This document shows, in pieces, positions 1 through 37,239 of a DNA stretch of 64,000 bases. Source of the stretch: Strigops habroptila (Eukaryota > Chordata > Aves > Psittaciformes > Psittacidae); NCBI RefSeq assembly GCF_004027225.2, contig NW_022651106.1, positions 284,876-348,875 on the forward strand, given 5' to 3'. Position 1 is the first letter of the stretch, and each line of letters starts with the position of its first letter. The notes under the pieces were generated by a model. It searched no databases, was not told where the DNA came from, and saw only the letters and a list, made by a program, of their open reading frames with translations. Both the position numbers and the translations under genes were made by a program.

Positions 1-15439
<15,439 letters not shown>

Positions 15440-15499
15440 AGGAGCCCCCCGAAGCCACCAGGAGATGGGGTTGGGGCCCATTGGGGACACCTTGGGGTC

Positions 15500-16670
15500 C
15501 CCCCGTGGGAAAGGGGGCGAAATTTTGGGGGTTTCCTCAAAATTTTGGGGGTTTTCCTCAAAATTTTGGGGGTTTTCCTCGAAATTTTGGGGGGTTTTCA
15601 TCGAATTTTGGGGGGTTTCCTCAAAATTTGGGTGTTTCCCAACCAAATTTCTGGGGTTTCCCCTCAGAATTTTGGGGTTTTCCTTAAAATCTTGGAGTTT
15701 TTCCTAAAAATTTGGGGGTTTTTCATCAAATTTTGGGGGGTTTCCTCAAAATTTGGCTTCTCCCAACCAAATTTCTGGGTTTTCCTCTCAGAATTTGGGG
15801 GTTTTCCTTAAAATCTTGGAGTTTTTCCTCAGAATTTGGGGGTTTCCTCAAAATTTGGTCGTTTTCCCAGCCGAATTTCTGGGGTTTCCCCTCAAAATTT
15901 GGTGTTTTTCCTAAAAATCTTGGAGGTTTTCCTCAGAATTTAGGGGTTTCCTCAAAGTTTTGGGGGTTTTCCTTGAGATTTTGGGGGTTTTTCATCAAGT
16001 TTTGGAGGTTTTCCTCAAAATTTGGGGGTTTCCCAACCAAATTTCTGGGTTTTCCCCTCAAAATTTGAGGTTTTTTCCTTAAAATCTTGGAGATTTTCCT
16101 CGAAATTTGGGGTTTTCCAAGCAAATTTCTGTGTTTTCCCCTCAGAATTTGGGTTTTTTCCTTAAAATCTTGGAGTTTTTCCTAAAAATTTGGGGTTTTC
16201 CTTAAAATTTTGGGGGTTTTCCTTGATATTTTGATTTTGTTTCATCAAATTTTGGGGTTTTACTGCAAAATTTGGGGGTTTTCCACAAAATTTGGGGGTT
16301 CCCATCAAAATAATGGGTTTTTTTCCTCAAAATTTGGAGTTTTCACTCAGAATTTGGGGAGTTTTCCTCAAAATTTGGGTTTTTTTCTTCAGAATTGGGG
16401 GGGTTTCATCAAAATTTGGGGGTTTCCGTAAAAATCTTGGGGGTTTTCCTCAAAATTTGGGTTTGTTTTCCTCAGAATTTGGGGTTTTCCTTAAAATTTG
16501 GGGTTTTCCAACCAAATTCTGTGTTTTCCCTCAAAATTTTGGGGTTTTCTGTCAAAATCTCGGAGGGTTTCCTCCAAATTTGGGTTTTTTCCCTCAGAAT
16601 TTGGGGTTTCCCGCAAAATTTGGAGGTTTCACACAAAACTTTTGGTGGTTTTCCTCAAAATTTGCTGATT
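15500..16670 (+). repeat. Downstream minisatellite, TTTTGGGGGTTTTCCTCAAA type
   Basis: Degenerate units of about 21-23 bp follow the SUPT16H stop and probably lie in its 3' UTR. No coding exon was seen here. Confidence 0.88.
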
Positions 16671-16675
16671 TCTGA

Positions 16676-17115
16676 GGGGGACCCATTGAGGGGAACCCCA
16701 AAACCCATTGAGGGGACCCCAAAACCCCCTTTGGGGACCTTAATTCCCCCCTTGGGACCCCAAAATGCATCTGAGGGACCCCAAAACCCATTGAGGGAGC
16801 CCCCAAACACCATCTAAGGCCCTAAAATCAATGGGGGGGACCCCAAAACCCATTGAGGAACCATAAAGTCAATGGAGGAGACCCCAAAACCCATTGAGGG
16901 AGCCCCCAAACACCATCTGGGACCCTAAAATCAATGGGGGGGACCCCAAATCCCATTGAGGAACCTCAATTCCCTCCCCTTGGGGACCCCAAAACCCATT
17001 GAAGAACCCCCAAACCCCCCTTTGGGACCCCAAAACCCATCGTGGGGCCCCCAAACCCCATTGAAGACCCCCCATAATCAATGGGGGGGACCCCAAAACC
17101 CCCCTTTTGGACCCC
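16676..17115 (+). repeat. Short-unit repeat, GGGACCCCAAAACCCATTGA type
   Basis: Loose units of GGGGACCCCAAAACCCATTGAGG with longer duplicated blocks lie just before the candidate SUPT16H polyadenylation signal. Confidence 0.8.
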
Positions 17116-17282
17116 AAAACCCCCCTTTTTTATTGTTTAGCTCTATTTATCGGCGGCAATGGGGGTCCCCCCTTTGTGTTGGGGTCCCCCCTGTCTCTTG
17201 GGACCCCCCCTTTAGGGCCCCCCCCCATTGGGGTCCCATTGGGGTCCCTTTGCCGGTCGCTGTTGCTCTTTTCCAGGCACTA

Positions 17283-17288
17283 AATAAA
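17283..17288 (+). terminator. Candidate polyadenylation signal for SUPT16H
   Basis: An AATAAA hexamer sits at the end of a gene-free stretch that begins at the SUPT16H stop. It is the first canonical hexamer I noticed downstream of the stop. If used, the 3' UTR would be about 1.85 kb and consist mostly of minisatellite. Assignment rests on position only. Confidence 0.5.
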
Positions 17289-17339
17289 GGCAAAAGTGGG
17301 TTTTTTTAAGGGTTTTGACTGAAAAAGGTGGTTTTTGGC

Positions 17340-18620
17340 CCATTCCCCACCCCAGAAATGGGTGGAAATGGGTTAAAGTGGGGGGCGAAGGGGTTTAAAT
17401 GGGGTGAAACCGGTTTAAATGGTGGTAAATGAGTGTAAATTGGGGTGAAACCGGTTTAAATGGGGTTAAATGGGTGTAAATTGGGCTGAAACCGGTTTAA
17501 ATGGGGTCAAAATGGTTGGAAATGGGGTGAAACCGGTTTAAATGGAGTCAAAGTGGTTGGAAATTGGGTGAAACCGGTTTAAATGGGGTTAAATGAGTGT
17601 AATTTGGGGTGAAACCGGTTTAAATGAGGTTAAATTGGTGTAAATCGGGGTGAAACTGGTTTAAATGGAGTCAAAATGGTTGGAAATGGGGTGAAACTGG
17701 TTTAAATGGGGTCAAAGTGGTTGGAAATGGGGTGAAACCAGTTTAAATGGGGTTAAATGGGTGTAATTTGGGGTGAAACTGGTTTAAATGGGGTTAAATG
17801 AGTGTAAATTGGGGTGAAACCGGTTTAAATGGAGTCAAAATGGTTGGAAATGAGGTGAAACCGTTTTAAATGGGGTTAAATTGGTTTAAATTGGAGTGAA
17901 ACTGGTTTAAAGGGGGTTAAATGAGTGTAAATCGGGGTGAAGCCAGTTTAAATGGGGTCAAAATGGTTGGAAATTGGGTGAACCCGGTTTAAATAGGGTT
18001 AAATGAGTGTAATTCGGGGTAAAACCAGTTTAAATAGGGTGAAACCCATTTAAATAGGGTTAAATCTGTGTAATTCGGCGTAAAACTGGTTTAAATGGAG
18101 TTAAATCAGTTTAAGTGGGGTTAAAGGAGTGTAATTTGGGTGAAACCGGTTTAAATTGGGGTGAAACCAGTTTGATTCGGGGTTAAATCAGTTTAAATTG
18201 GGGTTAAATCAGTTTTAATGGGGTTAAATGAGTGTAATTTGGGGTGAAAACAGTTGAAATGGGGTGAAACCGGTTTAAATGGGGTGAAACCGGTTTAAAT
18301 TGGGGTGAAAATGGTTTAAATGGGGTTAAATCGGTGGAATTTGGGGTTAAAACAGTTTAAATGGGGTTAAACCAGATTAAATTGGGGTGAAACCGGTTAA
18401 AAATGGGTTAAACCGGATTAAATTGGGGTGAAACCGGTTGAATTGGGGTTAAACCGGATTAAATTGGGGTGAAACCGGTTGAAATGGGGTGAAACCGGTT
18501 TAAATTGGGGTTAAACCGGATTAAATTGGGGTGAAACCGGTTGAATTGGGGTTAAACCGGATTAAATTGGGGTGAAACCGGTTGAAATGGGGTTAAACCG
18601 GTTTAAATGGGGTTAAACCC
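17340..18620 (+). repeat. Intergenic minisatellite, GGGGTGAAACCGGTTTAAAT type
   Basis: Units of about 20-40 bp (GGTTTAAATGGGGTTAAAT and GTGTAAATTGGGGTGAAACC) occupy the spacer between SUPT16H and HNRNPC. Many copies contain the palindrome ACCGGT or TTTAAA. Confidence 0.93.
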
Positions 18621-18889
18621 CTTTGCTTTGGAGCAAACCATTACGAATGGGGGGGGGGGGGAGACACACGAATACGAAATGGGTCGAAACCAGTTGAAAT
18701 GGGGCCGAACCCCGTCCCGATGGGGCCGACCCCGTTTCAATGGGGCCAGGACACCACGAATCGGGCTGAAACCGGTTTAAATGGGGCCGAAACCGCTTTA
18801 ATTCGGGTCGAAACCACTTTAAACGGGGCCAAACCACTTCAACGCGGGGTCCCTCCGCACCCCCCCCCACTTAGTCCCATCCCACCCCC

Positions 18890-19330
18890 CCCTCCATGAT
18901 TGACACCAGCGCTGCCCAATCACCACCCTCTCCTTCCCCTTAACCCCGCCCTCACCACCAATCCCTGCGCGCCTCTCTCCGCTTGCGAGAGGCGGCCGGA
19001 GGGCGGCCCGCCTCCCTCTCTCCCTATTGGTTGAGTGTGAGGCGGGCAGCGCCGGTAGCCAATCACTCCCCACGCCCTCCCTCACGCTTTGATTGACACC
19101 GCCCTTAACCACTCACCTCCCTCCCTCCCCCTCCCGCGCTGCCTCACCTCCTCCCTCCCCATTGGCCTCTCCTTTGATCGACACCCCTCTCCACCAATCA
19201 CCGCGCGGAGGAGGCGGGCCGGCACCCCCCTTCCCCTTCCCCTCAGAGGCGCGGGCGCCATTTTGCGAGCAGCGCCCGAAGGCGGCGGCGGCGGCGGCGG
19301 GAGCGGGGCCGACAGCGGTGAGGGGAGGGC
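18890..19330 (+). promoter_or_regulatory. HNRNPC: HNRNPC CpG promoter and first noncoding exon
   Basis: A CpG-rich block carries several CCAAT boxes in both orientations (18916-18920 and around 19025, 19060, 19160 and 19193). Three loosely related segments each begin with TGATTGACACC or TGATCGACACC. It ends with GCCATTTTGCGAGCAG, a GGC repeat and a donor GACAGCG|GTGAGG at 19317/19318. This is the expected layout of an NF-Y/YY1-type housekeeping promoter with a short noncoding exon, placed upstream of HNRNPC. The transcription start is not determined. Confidence 0.7.
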
Positions 19331-19499
19331 GACGAGGCGGGGGGGGGCGATATCGCGACATAGACCCGCGATATACAGAGCGGGGGGGCGGCACGACGGC
19401 GCCGTTGTCTCTATGGGGCCGGGAAGCGGCCGCTATGGGGGGGGGGATAATGGCGGCCGATGGGGGGGGGTAATGGCGGCCGATGGGGGGGGGTGGGTT

Positions 19500-19880
19500 G
19501 GATGAGGGGGGGGGCGGCTCCTTGTGCTTCTCTTCCAGGTCCATTCCCCCCCCCTATTATCCCCTCCCTTTACCCCCCCCTTGACCCCCATAATGGGCTC
19601 TCCCCATAGAGAGGGGGGGGTCAGACCCCCCCTTCCCCCCCCTCCTTTGGTTTTGGGGGGTCCCGTCCCCCCCCCGAGCGCGGTTTTGGGGGGAAAAGGT
19701 CCCGTTTGCTCCTATTTTAAGGGGTCCTTCCCCCACCCCCCCACCCCGTTTTGGGGTCAAATCGCCCCTTTTGGGTTCAAACTCGACCTTTTTGGGGTAA
19801 AATCGCCCCTTTTGGGTTCAGATCGCCCCTTTTTGGGGTGAAATCGCCCCTTTTTGGGGTGAAATTCCCCCGGTTTGCGT
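19500..19880 (+). other. C/G-rich spacer without gene
   Basis: The stretch is homopolymer-rich. Its last part carries short copies of AAATCGCCCCTTTTGGGGT (19745-19870). No exon was recognised; it probably belongs to the first HNRNPC intron. Confidence 0.6.
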
Positions 19881-19889
19881 CTCACCACC

Positions 19890-21835
19890 CCTTCCCCCCC
19901 CATTAAGCTCCTCTTATTAGTTATTAGGCGCTCCTATTAATTAATAGGCCCGCTATTAGGAATTATTAGGCTTATCTCAGCCTTATTAATGGCTCTGATT
20001 AGTTATTAGGCCTCTCCTGTTAATTAATAGGCCCCTATCATTTATTAATAGACCCCATCATTTATTAATAGACCCTTATCATTAATTAATAGATCCCTCT
20101 CATTAATTACCCACCCTTATTAGTAGCTCTTATTAAGTATTAGGCCCTTCCTATTAATTAATAGACTGCTATCAGTAATTATTAGGCTCCTCCCCCCTTA
20201 TTAAGAGCTTTTATTTATTACTAGGCTCCTCCCATTAATTAATAGACCCCTTCCATTAATATACTAACATTAATTAATAGGCCCCTAATAATAATTATTT
20301 GGCTTCTCCCACCCTTATTAATATCTCTGATTATTAGGCCCCTGCTATTAATTAATGGATGCCTATTATTTATTAATAAACCCCATCATTAATAGGCTAC
20401 TCCCACCCTTGTTAATTCTTATTAATTATTAGCCTCCTCCTATTAATTAATGGACCCATATAATTAACTATTAGGCTCCTCCCACCCTTATTAATACCTC
20501 TTATTAATCAATAGACACCCTATTGTTAATTAATAGCCTCCTCCCACCCTTATTAATACCTCTTACTAATTAATAGACCCCTTATCGTTTGTTATTAGGC
20601 TCCTCCCACCCTTATTAATGCCTCTCAGTTATTAGGGGCTCTTCCTCTCACATTCTATGGGGACTCCCCCATTGATTATTAGGGGGCTTCCCCCCCATTA
20701 TTAGCCCCCTCCCCCCGATTGTTAGGGGCTATTGCTAATTATTAATGGCCCCCCATTACCATTAGGCTCCTCCCATTAATTAATAGCCCACCTATCACTA
20801 ATTATGAGACACCTCTCATTAATTATTAGGGGCTTTTCTTCCCCAATGGCATCATACGGGGACCCCCCCCTTCATTATTAGCCCCATCCCCCCAATTATT
20901 AGGTGCTATTACTAATTATTAAGCCCCTCCCCCTAATTATTAGTGGCCATTACTAATGATTAATGGCCCCCCATTACCGTTAGGCTCCCCCCATTCACTT
21001 ATTAAGCTCCTCCTCCTAATTATTAGCCCCCTCCCCCATTATTAGGCCCCTCCCCCCAATTATTAGTGCTTCCTCCCCCATTAACCCCCTATTCCACGAC
21101 AATTAACCCCCTCTCCTCATTATTAGCCCCCCCACCTCATTATTAACCTCCTTCCCCTAATTATTAGGGGGCACCTCACTTATTAGCCCCTCCCATCCAC
21201 TTATTAAGCTCCTCCTGATTACTAGCTCCTAATTATTAGCCTCCTCCCCCCAGTATTAACCCCTTAAACCCCATTATTAGGCTCATTCCCCTAATTATTA
21301 GCGGTGTCCCCCCCTTTAAGCCCCTCCCCCTCATTATTAGCCCCCCTCTCATTATTAACCCATTATTAATCCCCTTCCCCTAATTATTAGACTTCTTCCC
21401 CCACTGTTAACCCCTTATTCCCCATTTTTAGACCTATTATTAGTGGTCCCTAGCACTTATTAGGCCCTTCCCCTAATTATTAGTGCTCCCCTCTAATTAT
21501 TAACCCATTATTAAGCCCCTTTTCCTAATTATTATCCCCCCTTCTAATTATTAATCCCATTATTAAGTCTCTTTCCCTAATTATTAGCCCCTTCTCTAAT
21601 TATTAACCGTGTTATTAAGCCCCTTCTCTAATTATTAACCCATTATTAATCCCCTTCCTCTAATTATTAGCCCCTTCTCTAATTATTAACCCCATTATTG
21701 ATCCTCTTCTCTAATTATTAACCCATTATTAATCCCCTTCCCCTAATGTTTAGCCCCTTCTAATTATTAACCCGTTATTAATCCCCTCCCCCTAATTATT
21801 AGCCCCCCTCTAATTATTAACCCATTATTAGCCCC
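19890..21835 (+). repeat. ATTATTAG-rich array in the 5' intron of HNRNPC
   Basis: About 1.9 kb built from TTATTAATTATTAGGC and CTCCTCCCACCCTTATTAAT motifs. It is AT-rich with CCCC spacers and degenerate in period. It is unlike any other array here and contains no exon that I can see. Confidence 0.9.
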
Positions 21836-22019
21836 CCCCAACAGGGGGTGCCAACGTGGGTGGGGGCAGCGTCTTAGCCCCGCCCCCCTTAAACCCCGCC
21901 CCCTCCCTGCACCCAATGGGAGGGCTCTCTCGGGATGGGGGGTGTGGCCTCTAAGCCCCGCCCCCCTTTAAGCCCCGCCCCTCCTTCCTCCCTCCCCCCC
22001 CCCCGTTGTCTCTCCGCAG

Positions 22020-22043
22020 GTTTTATTGAGCCGGCGGCGACCG
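22020..22043 (+). other. HNRNPC: Candidate noncoding 5' exon of HNRNPC
   Basis: A pyrimidine tract ending CTCCGCAG is followed by 24 bases and a strong donor ACC|GTAAGT. A second donor (CGACG|GTAAGA, exon end at 22608) lies 565 bases downstream in another CpG-rich patch. Both are plausible alternative 5' UTR exons; transcript data would decide. Confidence 0.4.
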
Positions 22044-22299
22044 TAAGTGCCAAATTCTCCTTTTTTCACCCCAAAAACCAACCCCCCCCCCAAAAATGGG
22101 CTCTTCCGCCCCTCCCCCCCCCTCCTCACAATGGGGGGGAAACCGGGGGGGGGAAAAAAAGCCTCAAAACCACCCAAAATGCCCCAAATCCGGGCGGGTT
22201 CCCCCCACCACCCCCCCCCCCAACCCCCCCTTTCTCCGCGCCCCTCCCCCCCCCCCCCCCCACGATTTTGGGTGTTTTTGACCCTTTTTCAGGCGTTTT

Positions 22300-22440
22300 T
22301 TGAGGGATTTTAATTTTTTTTTTTCCTTTTTTTTTTTTTAATTTTTTTTTTCTATTTTTATGATTTTTTTATTTTTTTTATTGTTTTTTCCTATTTTTTT
22401 CTGTTTTTTTGGATCTATTTTTCCATCGCTTCCGGCCTTT
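22300..22440 (+). repeat. Poly-T low-complexity tract
   Basis: T-rich sequence with runs of eight or more T lies between the two candidate 5' exons. It is low complexity only. Confidence 0.85.
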
Positions 22441-22624
22441 TTCCGGGCCCCGCCCCCCTCTCCTTTAAGCCCCTCCCCCCTTTAAGCTCCACCCACTTGA
22501 AGCCCCGCCCCCCCAAAACCCCCCCTTCCGCTCCCCCCCCACCCCCCCTTTGACGTCGCCGCCGATCCCCCCCCCCAACACCGGAGCGGCTCCAGAGCCC
22601 CCCCGACGGTAAGAGACGGGTTAA

Positions 22625-33157
<10,533 letters not shown>

Positions 33158-33424
33158 GCCCCGCCCCCTCCCACAAGCCCCGCCCCCTTCCCCCCCACAG
33201 GCCCCGCCCCCCGCCGTGGTCGTGGTGTCGTGACCCCGCCCCCTTTTGGCCCCCTCCGAGCCACGCCCCACTCCTGCGCCCCCATAGGTCGGTTTAGCCC
33301 CCGCCCCTCATGACGTCAGTTGGCCCCGCCCCCCCTCCGTCCTTGCTCCTGGCCACGCCCCCTTCGGTCCGACCCTTCCCCCCCCCCCCCCCCCGGTTGA
33401 TTTTGATACCTTCGGGATTGGCTG

Positions 33425-33430
33425 ATTAAA
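33425..33430 (+). terminator. HNRNPC: Candidate HNRNPC polyadenylation signal
   Basis: ATTAAA lies about 270 bases after the HNRNPC stop, at the end of a C-rich 3' UTR and just before the next minisatellite begins. Confidence 0.6.
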
Positions 33431-33454
33431 GGGTGGAACGTTTGTACCTGCGGG

Positions 33455-34300
33455 GCCCTATAGAGACCTATAGAGGCCATAGAGACCTATAGACGTGATA
33501 TAGGGACCCATAGAGGCCATAGAGGGGCATAGAGGGACCTATAGAGGTGATATAGGGGCCTATAGAAGGACATATAGAGACCTATGGAGGCCATAGAGGG
33601 AGCTATAGATATCTATAGAGACCTATAGGCATGATATAGGGACCCATAGAGACCATAGAGGGACATACAGAGGCCATAGATGGGCATATAGAGACCTATA
33701 GAGACCTATGGACATGATATAGGGATCTATAGAGATGATATAGGGATATATAGAGACCTATAGAGGTGATATAGGGACCCATAGAGGGACCTATAGAGGC
33801 CATAGAGGGACTTAAAGAGACCCATAGAGACCATATAGGGATCTATAGGGACCTATAGAGACCATGGAGGGACATATAGAGACCATAGAGGGACATATAG
33901 GGGCCTATAGAGACCATAGAAGGACCTGTAGGCATGATATAGGGACATACAGAGACAATATAGGGATATAAAGAGACCTATAGAGATGATATAGGGACCT
34001 CTAGGGACCTATGGAGATGATATAGGGACATACAGAGACAATATAGGGACGTATAGAGACCACATAGGGACATACAGAGATGATATAGGGACCTAGAGGG
34101 ACGTATAGAGATGATAGAGGGACATATAGAGACCATATAGGGACCTATAGAGACCTATAGGGATCTATAGAGATGATATAGGGGCCTATAGTGACCATAT
34201 AGGGACCTATAGAGACGACATAGGGACCCATAGAGACCGTATAGAGACATATAGAGGCCCTAGAGGGACACAGAGAAACATGTAGAGACCCTATAGACGG
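33455..34300 (+). repeat. Minisatellite, CATAGAGGGACATATAGAGA type
   Basis: Units of about 11-22 bp (ACCTATAGAGATGATATAGGG) fill the spacer between HNRNPC and OSGEP. The CATAGA/TATAGA core resembles the arrays in HNRNPC introns. Confidence 0.92.
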
Positions 34301-34305
34301 AGAGA

Positions 34306-34480
34306 CCCGGCCAAGATGGCGGCGCCCATGGAGTCACCCAACATGGCGTCCTCCACGGAGGATGCCCTTCCAAGATGGCCGCCGTCACCACCACCGGAAG
34401 TCCTTCCGCTCCCAAGATGGAGGCGATCACTGCCCGCCACCTCGAGGCGGAGCCGGCGTCGCTGATTGGTCAGGGGAGGT
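34306..34480 (+). promoter_or_regulatory. YY1-motif cluster, promoter-like
   Basis: CCAAGATGGCGGCGCCCATGG, AACATGGCGTCC, CAAGATGGCCGCC and CCAAGATGGAGG occur within 130 bases, together with an ETS-like CCGGAAG. The AAGATGGCGGC core is the YY1 site found at many ribosomal and housekeeping promoters. It may mark the OSGEP promoter, but no OSGEP start codon exon follows it in readable sequence. Confidence 0.5.
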
Positions 34481-34639
34481 GGCGCCCGCTGATGACGCAC
34501 GGCAGCAGCGAAATGAATGCGCCGAAGCGGGGTCGGACGTGATTGAAGCCCGCGGCGCCTCCCCAGGGGGAAGAGCGGACCTGATTGAGAACCCCGCGTT
34601 GGTTCGGCTGCGTCCGGCGCCGTCCTCCACGCGGGGAAC

Positions 34640-35097
34640 CCAAAGTGGCCCAAACCCGCCCAAAAGTGGCCAAATTCAGCTCGAATCGCCCCAAAACCCA
34701 CCCAAATGACCCCAAAACCAAGTCAAATCGCCCCAAAACCCACCTGAAATCCCCAAACAGCCCAAATGACCCCCAAATCAGATCGGATTGCCCCCAAACC
34801 CACCTGAAATGCACCCAAACAGCCCAAATGACCCCAAAACCACCTCAAATTGCCCCCAAACTCCTTGAAATGCACCAGACCCACCCAAATTACCCCCAAA
34901 TCAGCTCAAATTGCCCCCAAACCCACCCTAATAACCCCCCAAACCAGCTGAAATTGCCCCAAAACCCACCTGAAATGCCCCAAACAGCCCAAATGAACCC
35001 CAAATCAACTCATATCGACCCAATATCCACCTGAAATGCCCCAAATAGCTCAAATGACCCCAAAACCACCTCAAATTGCCCCAGAAACCACCTGAAA
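34640..35097 (+). repeat. Minisatellite, CAAATGACCCCAAAACCACC type
   Basis: Units of about 20 bp (CACCTGAAATGCCCCAAACAGC) run into the sequence gap. Confidence 0.88.
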
Positions 35098-35593
35098 NNN
35101 NNNNNNNNNNNNNNNNNNNNNNNNNNNNNNNNNNNNNNNNNNNNNNNNNNNNNNNNNNNNNNNNNNNNNNNNNNNNNNNNNNNNNNNNNNNNNNNNNNNN
35201 NNNNNNNNNNNNNNNNNNNNNNNNNNNNNNNNNNNNNNNNNNNNNNNNNNNNNNNNNNNNNNNNNNNNNNNNNNNNNNNNNNNNNNNNNNNNNNNNNNNN
35301 NNNNNNNNNNNNNNNNNNNNNNNNNNNNNNNNNNNNNNNNNNNNNNNNNNNNNNNNNNNNNNNNNNNNNNNNNNNNNNNNNNNNNNNNNNNNNNNNNNNN
35401 NNNNNNNNNNNNNNNNNNNNNNNNNNNNNNNNNNNNNNNNNNNNNNNNNNNNNNNNNNNNNNNNNNNNNNNNNNNNNNNNNNNNNNNNNNNNNNNNNNNN
35501 NNNNNNNNNNNNNNNNNNNNNNNNNNNNNNNNNNNNNNNNNNNNNNNNNNNNNNNNNNNNNNNNNNNNNNNNNNNNNNNNNNNNNNNNNNNNN
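35098..35593. other. Assembly gap (N run)
   Basis: There are 496 unresolved bases, bounded by different minisatellites on each side. The true size may differ from the N count. Confidence 0.99.
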
Positions 35594-35845
35594 GAAGGGG
35601 TTTTGGGGTGTATTAAGGGTTTTTTGGGGTGTATTAAGGGGTTTTGGGGTGTATGAAGGGGTTTTTGGGGTGTATGAACGGGTTTTTGGGGTGTATTAAG
35701 GGGTTTTTGGGATGTATGAAGGGGTTTTGGGGTGTATTAAGGGTTTTTTGGGGTGTATGAACGGGTTTTTGGGGTGTATTAAGGGGTTTTTGGGATGTAT
35801 GAAGGGGTTTTTGGGGTGTATGAAGGGGTTTTGGGGAGCAGGAGG
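35594..35845 (+). repeat. Minisatellite, GGGGTTTTTGGGGTGTATGA type
   Basis: Units of about 22-23 bp run from the gap edge to just before the first readable OSGEP exon. They are G-rich on the + strand. Confidence 0.92.
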
Positions 35846-35886
35846 GGGTTCGGGGGGTGACGGGCCGTGCGTGGCGCCCCCTGCAG

Positions 35887-37216
35887 GAGACGGCGTTCGC
35901 CATGCTGGCCGAGGTCACCGAGAGGGCGCTCGCGCTCACCCGCGCCCCGCACCTGCTGCTCGTGGGGGGCGTGGCCTGTGCGTCAGGGGGCGGGGCCTGG
36001 GCGGGGCGGGAACGAGGAGGGGGCGGGGCTTGGGAGTGGCGGGAACGAGGAGGGGGCGGGGCCTGGGAGTGGCGGGAACGAGGAGGGGGCGTGGCCTCGG
36101 GGCGGGCGGTGGAGGGAGGGAGGAAGAAGGGGTGGGAGCTGCATCTGTGGGGCTGGGACCCATATATATGGGGCTGGGGGGGACCCAGAGGGAGTGGGGC
36201 TCATGGAGGGGGGATTGGGAGCTCAATCTGTGGGGCTGGGACCCATATATAGGGGGTGGGAGCCCCATCTATGGGGCTGGGACCCATGTATATGGGGCTG
36301 GGGGGGACTTCGAGGGAGTGTGGCTTATGGAGGAGGGATTGGGACCTCAATCTATGGGGCTGGGACCCATATATAGAGGGTGGGAGCCCCGTCTATAGAT
36401 CTATATATGAGTCTGAGAGCCATATATGTGAGCTGGGAGTCCTACATATGGGGCTGAGAGCCCCATATAGGGGGTGGGAGCCCCATCTATGGGGCAGGAC
36501 CCACACGTTTTGGCCCTGACCCCTTTGCAGGTAACCAGCGGCTGCAGGAGATGCTGCAGACAATGTGCAGTGCTCGGGGGGTCACGCTCTGCCCCACGGA
36601 TGAGAGGTGGGGACCCACATATAGGGGGCAGGGGCCCACATATTGGGGGCTGGGACCCACATATAAAGGTGGGACCCAAACTCTAGGCCTGGGACCTACA
36701 TATGTGGGTCAGACCCCCATCTGTGGGGCTCAGCCCCATAGATCCGTGTGTCCCCCCCAGGTACTGCATCGACAATGGGGCCATGATCGCTCAGGCGGGC
36801 TGGGAGATGCTGAGGGTGGGTCAGGTGACCGAGCTCGACCAATCAGGGATCACGCAGAGGTGAGGGCGGGGCCAAGCGACCCCTACCCACAGCTATGGGG
36901 CTGGGACCCACATATATAGCGCTGGGAGCCACGTTTATGGGGTGGGGTGGGATGGGGACCGACATATAGGGGCTAAGACCCACATATAGGGGCTGGGACC
37001 CACATATATGGAACTGAAGCACACATATATAAGCATGGGACCCATATCTCTGGGGCCGGGACCCCATCCAAGGGGCTGGGGGACACATATATGGGTCTGG
37101 GACCCTCATCTATGGGGCAGGACCCCCATCTGTGGGGCTGGGCGTTAACCTCTGACCTGTTCCCCCCCCCCTCCAGGTACCGGACAGACGAGGTGGAGGT
37201 CACGTGGCGAGACTGA
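35887..37216 (+). CDS. OSGEP: OSGEP, KEOPS catalytic subunit (3' part, four exons)
   Basis: OSGEP (Kae1/TsaD family) is the KEOPS subunit that transfers threonylcarbamoyl to A37 of ANN-decoding tRNAs, making t6A. Exons 35887-35977, 36531-36606, 36761-36859 and 37177-37216 join in phase and give the last 101 residues (family length about 335). Recognisable segments are the [15 protein letters not shown] helix, [16 protein letters not shown], the [16 protein letters not shown] block, in which the DN..M region belongs to the nucleotide/metal-binding fold, and the terminal [14 protein letters not shown]. The N-terminal two thirds, with the HxxxH metal site, are absent from readable sequence, so those exons are presumably in or misplaced around the 35098-35593 gap. 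The intron 35978-36530 starts with three copies of a 36-bp GC-rich unit. Confidence 0.93.
35990..36105 (+). repeat. GC-rich 36-bp tandem repeat in OSGEP intron
   Basis: About three copies of GGCGGGAACGAGGAGGGGGC plus flank, at the 5' end of the OSGEP intron. Confidence 0.85.
36130..37140 (+). repeat. Minisatellite, GGGGCTGGGACCCATATATA type
   Basis: Units contain TATATATGGGGCTGGGACCC and occur in all three OSGEP introns between the exons at 36531, 36761 and 37177. Here one repeat family is shared across consecutive introns of the same gene. Confidence 0.85.
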
Positions 37217-37233
37217 GCTGGCCCCGCCCCCTT

Positions 37234-37239
37234 AATAAA
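37234..37239 (+). terminator. OSGEP: OSGEP polyadenylation signal
   Basis: AATAAA lies 18 bases after the OSGEP stop codon, giving a very short 3' UTR. Confidence 0.75.

Noticed and set aside
35594-35845. Telomere-like GGGGTTTT repeats next to the gap
   Set aside because: The unit is a 22-bp GGGGTTTTTGGGGTGTATGA repeat, not TTAGGG, so it is another local minisatellite.
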